A DNA stretch of 64,000 nt from Hevea brasiliensis (taxonomy: Eukaryota > Streptophyta > Magnoliopsida > Malpighiales > Euphorbiaceae), in contig NC_079498.1 in NCBI RefSeq assembly GCF_030052815.1, positions 71,720,992 to 71,784,991 of the forward strand, in the 5' to 3' direction. Below, piece by piece: positions 59,957 through 64,000 of this stretch. The notes below the pieces were generated by a model. The model searched no databases and was not told where the DNA came from. It saw only the letters and a list, made by a program, of their open reading frames with translations. Each line of letters begins with the position of its first letter. The stretch's first letter is position 1. The position numbers and the translations under genes are program-made.

Positions 59957-60432
59957 TGTAATGCCCTCACCGTTGGTAGTCCATACGCTCTACTGTTCTG
60001 GAGGCTGATGTTTGTCCGGACTGTCTGGGTGTCTGGAAATACACTTAAATGATAGTGAGGAAATATAAAATGATGAGATAAATGATAAGAAAATATGAGA
60101 AAACTTAAGGTAGATTAAAAGACATGAAATGAAATTAAGTTAAAGGAACTGTGTCCCGAACCCGCGAGAAACCCTAGAAAATAATTTTCGGGGTTTAATT
60201 AAAAATTTACCGAGGTATAAATGGCATTAAAAATATCAAGAATAATTTAATTAATTGATAAAATAAAAATAGACAGTGTAAAAATTTATGGAATTGTTTG
60301 ATCGGTAATTCCGAAGAAGAGGGACTTTAACCCGAAGGGGGGCATTTTGGTCATTTGACATTTAAAGTTGACTTTTGACCAAAAAGTCCATTAAAAATTA
60401 GTGGTATTAAATTTAGAAAATCCCATAAAAAT
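59957..60432 (+). mobile_element. 3' LTR of element C-2, first 476 bp
   Basis: It starts TGTAATGCCCTCACCG right after the PPT. It is interrupted at 60433 by a minus-strand E LTR; the left target copy would be AAAAT (60428-60432). Confidence 0.82.
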
Positions 60433-62839
60433 TGTCACACCTTACCCTTCTATAAGGCATAACATGATCCCGTAGAATACCTAATGAACTACCGAACTTC
60501 ACCTACCGATAACTCATTAAGTACCCTACAAGGGATTTTAAAACAATTTTCTTAATTTTTATAAGTGGTGAGCATTTCTAAATAGATATTAAAACATTTA
60601 ATTAAAGTTGGAAACTAGTTAAAATTTTTGGCCCATTTTATTTTTCCGTAAATTTTATAAAAATTTCGGCAGAGTGCCGTCTGTATTTTAAGAAAACAGT
60701 TCTTCAAATTCCTGTAAAAAGAACTTTCAATAATTTGTCTCAACAACTTCTTTAATTTCACAATCATCCCAATCAATTTCAACACCATTTATCAATATCC
60801 AAAAATTCAAATCCACAATTTCCAATAGACAACAATCATCAAAATACCATTAATGAATTTCATTCAATTTAAAACAAAATACTTCCATTCATATTTCATT
60901 AAAGATAAAATAATTTATATACATCATTACAAAAATTTACATTAAGAGAAATTCAAACTAAAATTTATTACAAACTTTATAAAAAATGCTCAAGACCAGT
61001 TTTACATGTCCATACTTTTACATACACTACATACATCAAAATGAATTTTTACAGTCAGAGTATAAAATATACCCGATAGACTTCCGAGTAGGTAGCTCCT
61101 TTATCCTCAGCAGCTCAATCTGCTGCTCCTCTAATCTCTATAACTGCGATAGTAATAACAGCTATCGCTGAGTACTAGGACTCAGTGGTGCACAACATAC
61201 TAAAATAATCTTTATGCAGAATTTAAATCACATTTATTCAAAAATTGGACTGAACATGAGAATTAAATACAAAATATGAATTATGAGATTTTACTCCAAA
61301 CAAGTTCATTTCAAAGTGTCGAAAGGAATTTCATAAAACCCACAGTTATATCATGCCATTCGAAACAAATATAATCTCAATAGCCAGAGGCTAAGGAGAA
61401 GTCACATCACAAGGCTAGCTAGCTCAAATATATGGATATCCATTCAATTTCTTCTTTTACTGGTACACACCTCAACACTTCAGCCAGGGAAGGAATCAAA
61501 ATTCGAAATTGATTACCCCCACTAGTCATGCTAGTGAGGTGTTCAAATATATGGTCATGACAATGTGGTTTCAAAACTTATCATAACAATTTACTAAACA
61601 TTTATGCCATCTCAAATATACACAAATAACTTTCAACAATTTAAATTAAAAGCATAATAAATATTTCATCACAATGATATCACAATTCAATATTTCAATT
61701 TATTCAAAACAATATGCAGAAGAAAATTTACAGAAATTCTACGTTGTGCACAAACCTTACACGAGTCGCCTCTTGGCCTTAATTCAATCCCTCGGGTTCT
61801 TTCCCGGTGTTCTTTTCCACTGAAACACACAGTTTCATAGTGTTTCAGTATCATGACTTATTATTAGTCCAAAAATAAATTTAAATTCACTTATACCTAG
61901 TTTTAATATGCTAAAGTTGACGTTCTTCAAAATTTGTGTTTCGGGGTTACTATTCACTATACTATTCAAGTTAATTTGTTGACTTTCTAAGGCTTAATAG
62001 GTATGGGAATTCCAACTTCACCCGCATACCACATTTTGGTTACTAAATTTGTTGGTTTTGGTTGTTTACTCAAAATCTAAGTCTTTTAGGCAAATTTGCA
62101 AATTTTTAGTTTTGGTGTCTTAAGTTGCACTGTTCCATTGGTCATTTTTCTGTTAGAATTTGGTAAAACTTTCTTCATAGAAAATGTTCCATATTGTCTT
62201 AAATTTATTGTCCTTTTTGAATCACTCCAATTGGAGTTTTTTAGCTCAAGTTATAGCCATTTGAATCATGGCTGCCTGATTGGACTTAACCCAAATTTCT
62301 GGGCACCAAACTGGTTCTGGCAGTTTTAGGTCACTAAATTTGGGTGGCCAAATGACTTGGTTAAGAGTATAATTTGGGTTTGTGTTCTTCATAAAAGTTT
62401 TAGGTCTATATCTCAGCTGTCCACTGGTAAAATTTCAGGTCAGTTAGACCAACCTAGCCCAAGTTATGGCCAAATGAACAAACACTATTAATTTGGTCAT
62501 TTTTGTACAGGTCAGACTGCAGAAATCCGGATTTGGTCAATTTGTTCACTAGGTTTTGGTCATTTTTTAGGCATGATTCCTAAATGAAAATTGTGTCATT
62601 TTGTGTCTATTTTCATTCTCAATTGGTCTCATACCAATTGGACTTGTAAATTTTCAGTTTTGATCCCTAAAAGGGACCTTGGTCATGCTGCCTACAGCAT
62701 GACCATTTTCAATCCGAATTTAAACTCACTTCCAACACTTCCAACACATCTCAATTGGTCACAAATGACCATTTTCCATCTCAAACAAAGTTAAACACAC
62801 CATTTCACAATTTTTCATATTTTTGTCTTCCAAAACCCT
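60433..62839 (-). mobile_element. LTR-E2, U5-side part
   Basis: It starts TGTCACACCTTACCC and closely follows 4128-6520 of LTR-E1. It carries the twin stem-loop (61146-61185) and the palindrome (about 61816-61850). It is cut at 62840 by a plus-strand LTR-A2. Whether it is a 3' LTR or a solo LTR cannot be decided, because its right end is outside the window. Confidence 0.82.
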
Positions 62840-64000
62840 TGTAACATCCTCACTTTAGCTAGTCCGTACAGTCTGCTGTTTCGGTGACCAAAGTCAGTCC
62901 GGGCAGCTAGAATGTTTGAAATAATAATTAGACTAAAGTGGGGAGTTATAAAGAAACTAAATAATGCTCAGAAAAATCAAGGAAAATGTATAAGAATGAA
63001 ATACACTAAGGTTAAACGAGCCGAAACCCCAGTGATGAGTAACTCGAAGGGGAAGTGACAGTGAAGGCCGTTAAAAACCCTAAACCCGAGGGAAAATTTA
63101 TAAAATAATTTTTAGGACTCCAGAGAAGGGTCATTGAGGTTGCTATGGCATTAGAATGCCAAGAAAATGCTTCAAAAAATTTTTCAATCGGTACAAACAA
63201 TTTTAGCTCGTTAAGCTAAACGGAGGGCATTTTGATCATTTTATCTTCAGAAATGATTTTTGGCCAACTTGTCTAGTTAAATAAATGATTTATATGACAT
63301 AAAATATGAATAAATATTTTTAAAAATTTAATTGAAATTAAATAGACAAGAAAAGGATAGAAAATGAGAGAAATAAGGATTATGACATCATTATGATGTC
63401 ATTATTATTCTCCCACCCAATCAAGTGTTGACACATGGCATAAGTTTATTTAAAAAGACTTAATGGGCAGAAAAATGAAGAAAAAAAATCAAAAGCTTCT
63501 TATCTTCTTCTTCAAGCCGAAATCTCTCTCCCATGTCCACCATGGCCAAGCTTTACAAAGCTTGATTTTCTTGGTTCTCACCCACTAAAGCCTAAGTTTT
63601 CCAACATAAAAACTTGTTCTTTCATCTTGGTGAATCTTTTGGGAGCAAAAAGAAGTGAAAAAGAAGAACCCTAGCAAGTTTGAATTTCACTTCGTTAGAG
63701 GTTAGAGACTAAACTTGATTTTTATCTTTCAATTCATGTTGAAGGAGTGGTAATTGATGCAATTTTGCAAGAAAATTAAGTAAACATTATGTGTATGTCT
63801 TACTTAAAATTACAACAGCATTGAACTTGGTAGGGTTTTGAAGAATTCTTAGAATTAAAATGTATAGTGGCTGCCCTTAACATTAATCTATTGGATAGGA
63901 TAGTGAAAGGTAAGTGAATGCAAGTTTTGAGATGGTTGAGCTAAGGTTTGAGCATGAAATTGAGACTTGTTCATGTATTTGGTGAAAGAGAGTTTTAATG
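62840..64000 (+). mobile_element. LTR-A2, first 1161 bp, runs off the window
   Basis: It starts TGTAACATCCTCACTTTAGC like element A, with left target copy ACCCT (62835-62839). It has GCCGAAATC in the leader (about 63516) and GAG|GTTAGA (63698-63706). Whether it is solo or full-length cannot be seen. Confidence 0.85.

Noticed and set aside
36619..60432. A genuine tandem LTR-internal-LTR-internal-LTR element
   Set aside because: The two halves of the middle LTR belong to different subtypes and are joined through a deletion scar; two separate C elements explain it better.
4128..62839. Segmental duplication of an E-in-C nest at both window ends
   Set aside because: The break positions in LTR-C differ and the presumed TSDs (ATTAG and AAAAT) do not match, so two insertions are more likely.

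Overview
This window looks like plant (probably eudicot) heterochromatin. It is AT-rich and has no recognisable host gene, tRNA or rRNA. Almost every base can be assigned to nested LTR retrotransposons of the Ty3/gypsy type. The coding remnants (CCHC gag, aspartic protease, RT with FIDDILVYS, RNase H, HHCC/DDE integrase, C-terminal chromodomain) fit the Tekay/Del chromovirus lineage. The species cannot be told from the sequence. Family letters (A-F) below are mine.

Two related groups of very long LTRs (about 3.1-5 kb) fill the window. Group 1 (families B, D, E, F) mostly ends in GTGTGACA and mostly carries a CTGAG(T/A) stem-loop. Group 2 (families A, C) ends in GGGGTGTCACA and carries a CTAAGCA/TGCTTAG stem-loop.

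Layout, left to right: (1) 39-4112, a minus-strand solo LTR-B (TSD GATAC) inside the primer-binding site of a minus-strand element E1, whose 5' LTR is 4128-7665. (2) E1 lies in a plus-strand LTR-C0 (7666-12721), which lies in the minus-strand 3' LTR of element D (12722-13543 plus 32731-34676). (3) LTR-D is also split by a plus-strand solo LTR-F (13544-32730, TSD ATTTG). LTR-F holds an aberrant insertion with inverted U5 ends (13866-18095, TSD TAAAA) and a complete 11.2-kb element A (20438-31607, TSD GATTC). (4) 34677-36618 is the 3' half of the pol gene of D. (5) 36619 onward is a non-autonomous C element with a ~480-bp internal region; its 5' LTR holds a minus-strand solo LTR-A (36970-40091). 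(6) 46135-46178 is a deletion scar that fuses C to a broken B element (46179-57081) with gag, a solo LTR-B inside its chromodomain (49455-53293), and a 3' LTR. (7) 57082-60432 is a second C element, interrupted by a minus-strand LTR-E2 (60433-62839), itself interrupted by a plus-strand LTR-A2 (62840 to the window end).

Element A is the only complete element. Its LTRs are very similar and its TSD is perfect, but gag-pol is dead: eight in-frame stops, all TAG, plus frameshifts. The most interesting signals are RNA-level. A consensus 5' splice site lies in the LTR leader of nearly every copy, with a matching 3' splice site just before gag. A 75-bp GT-AG intron-like insert lies in the integrase of A and is absent from the integrase of D. 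Paired stem-loops and DNA palindromes keep their symmetry although their sequence differs between families.
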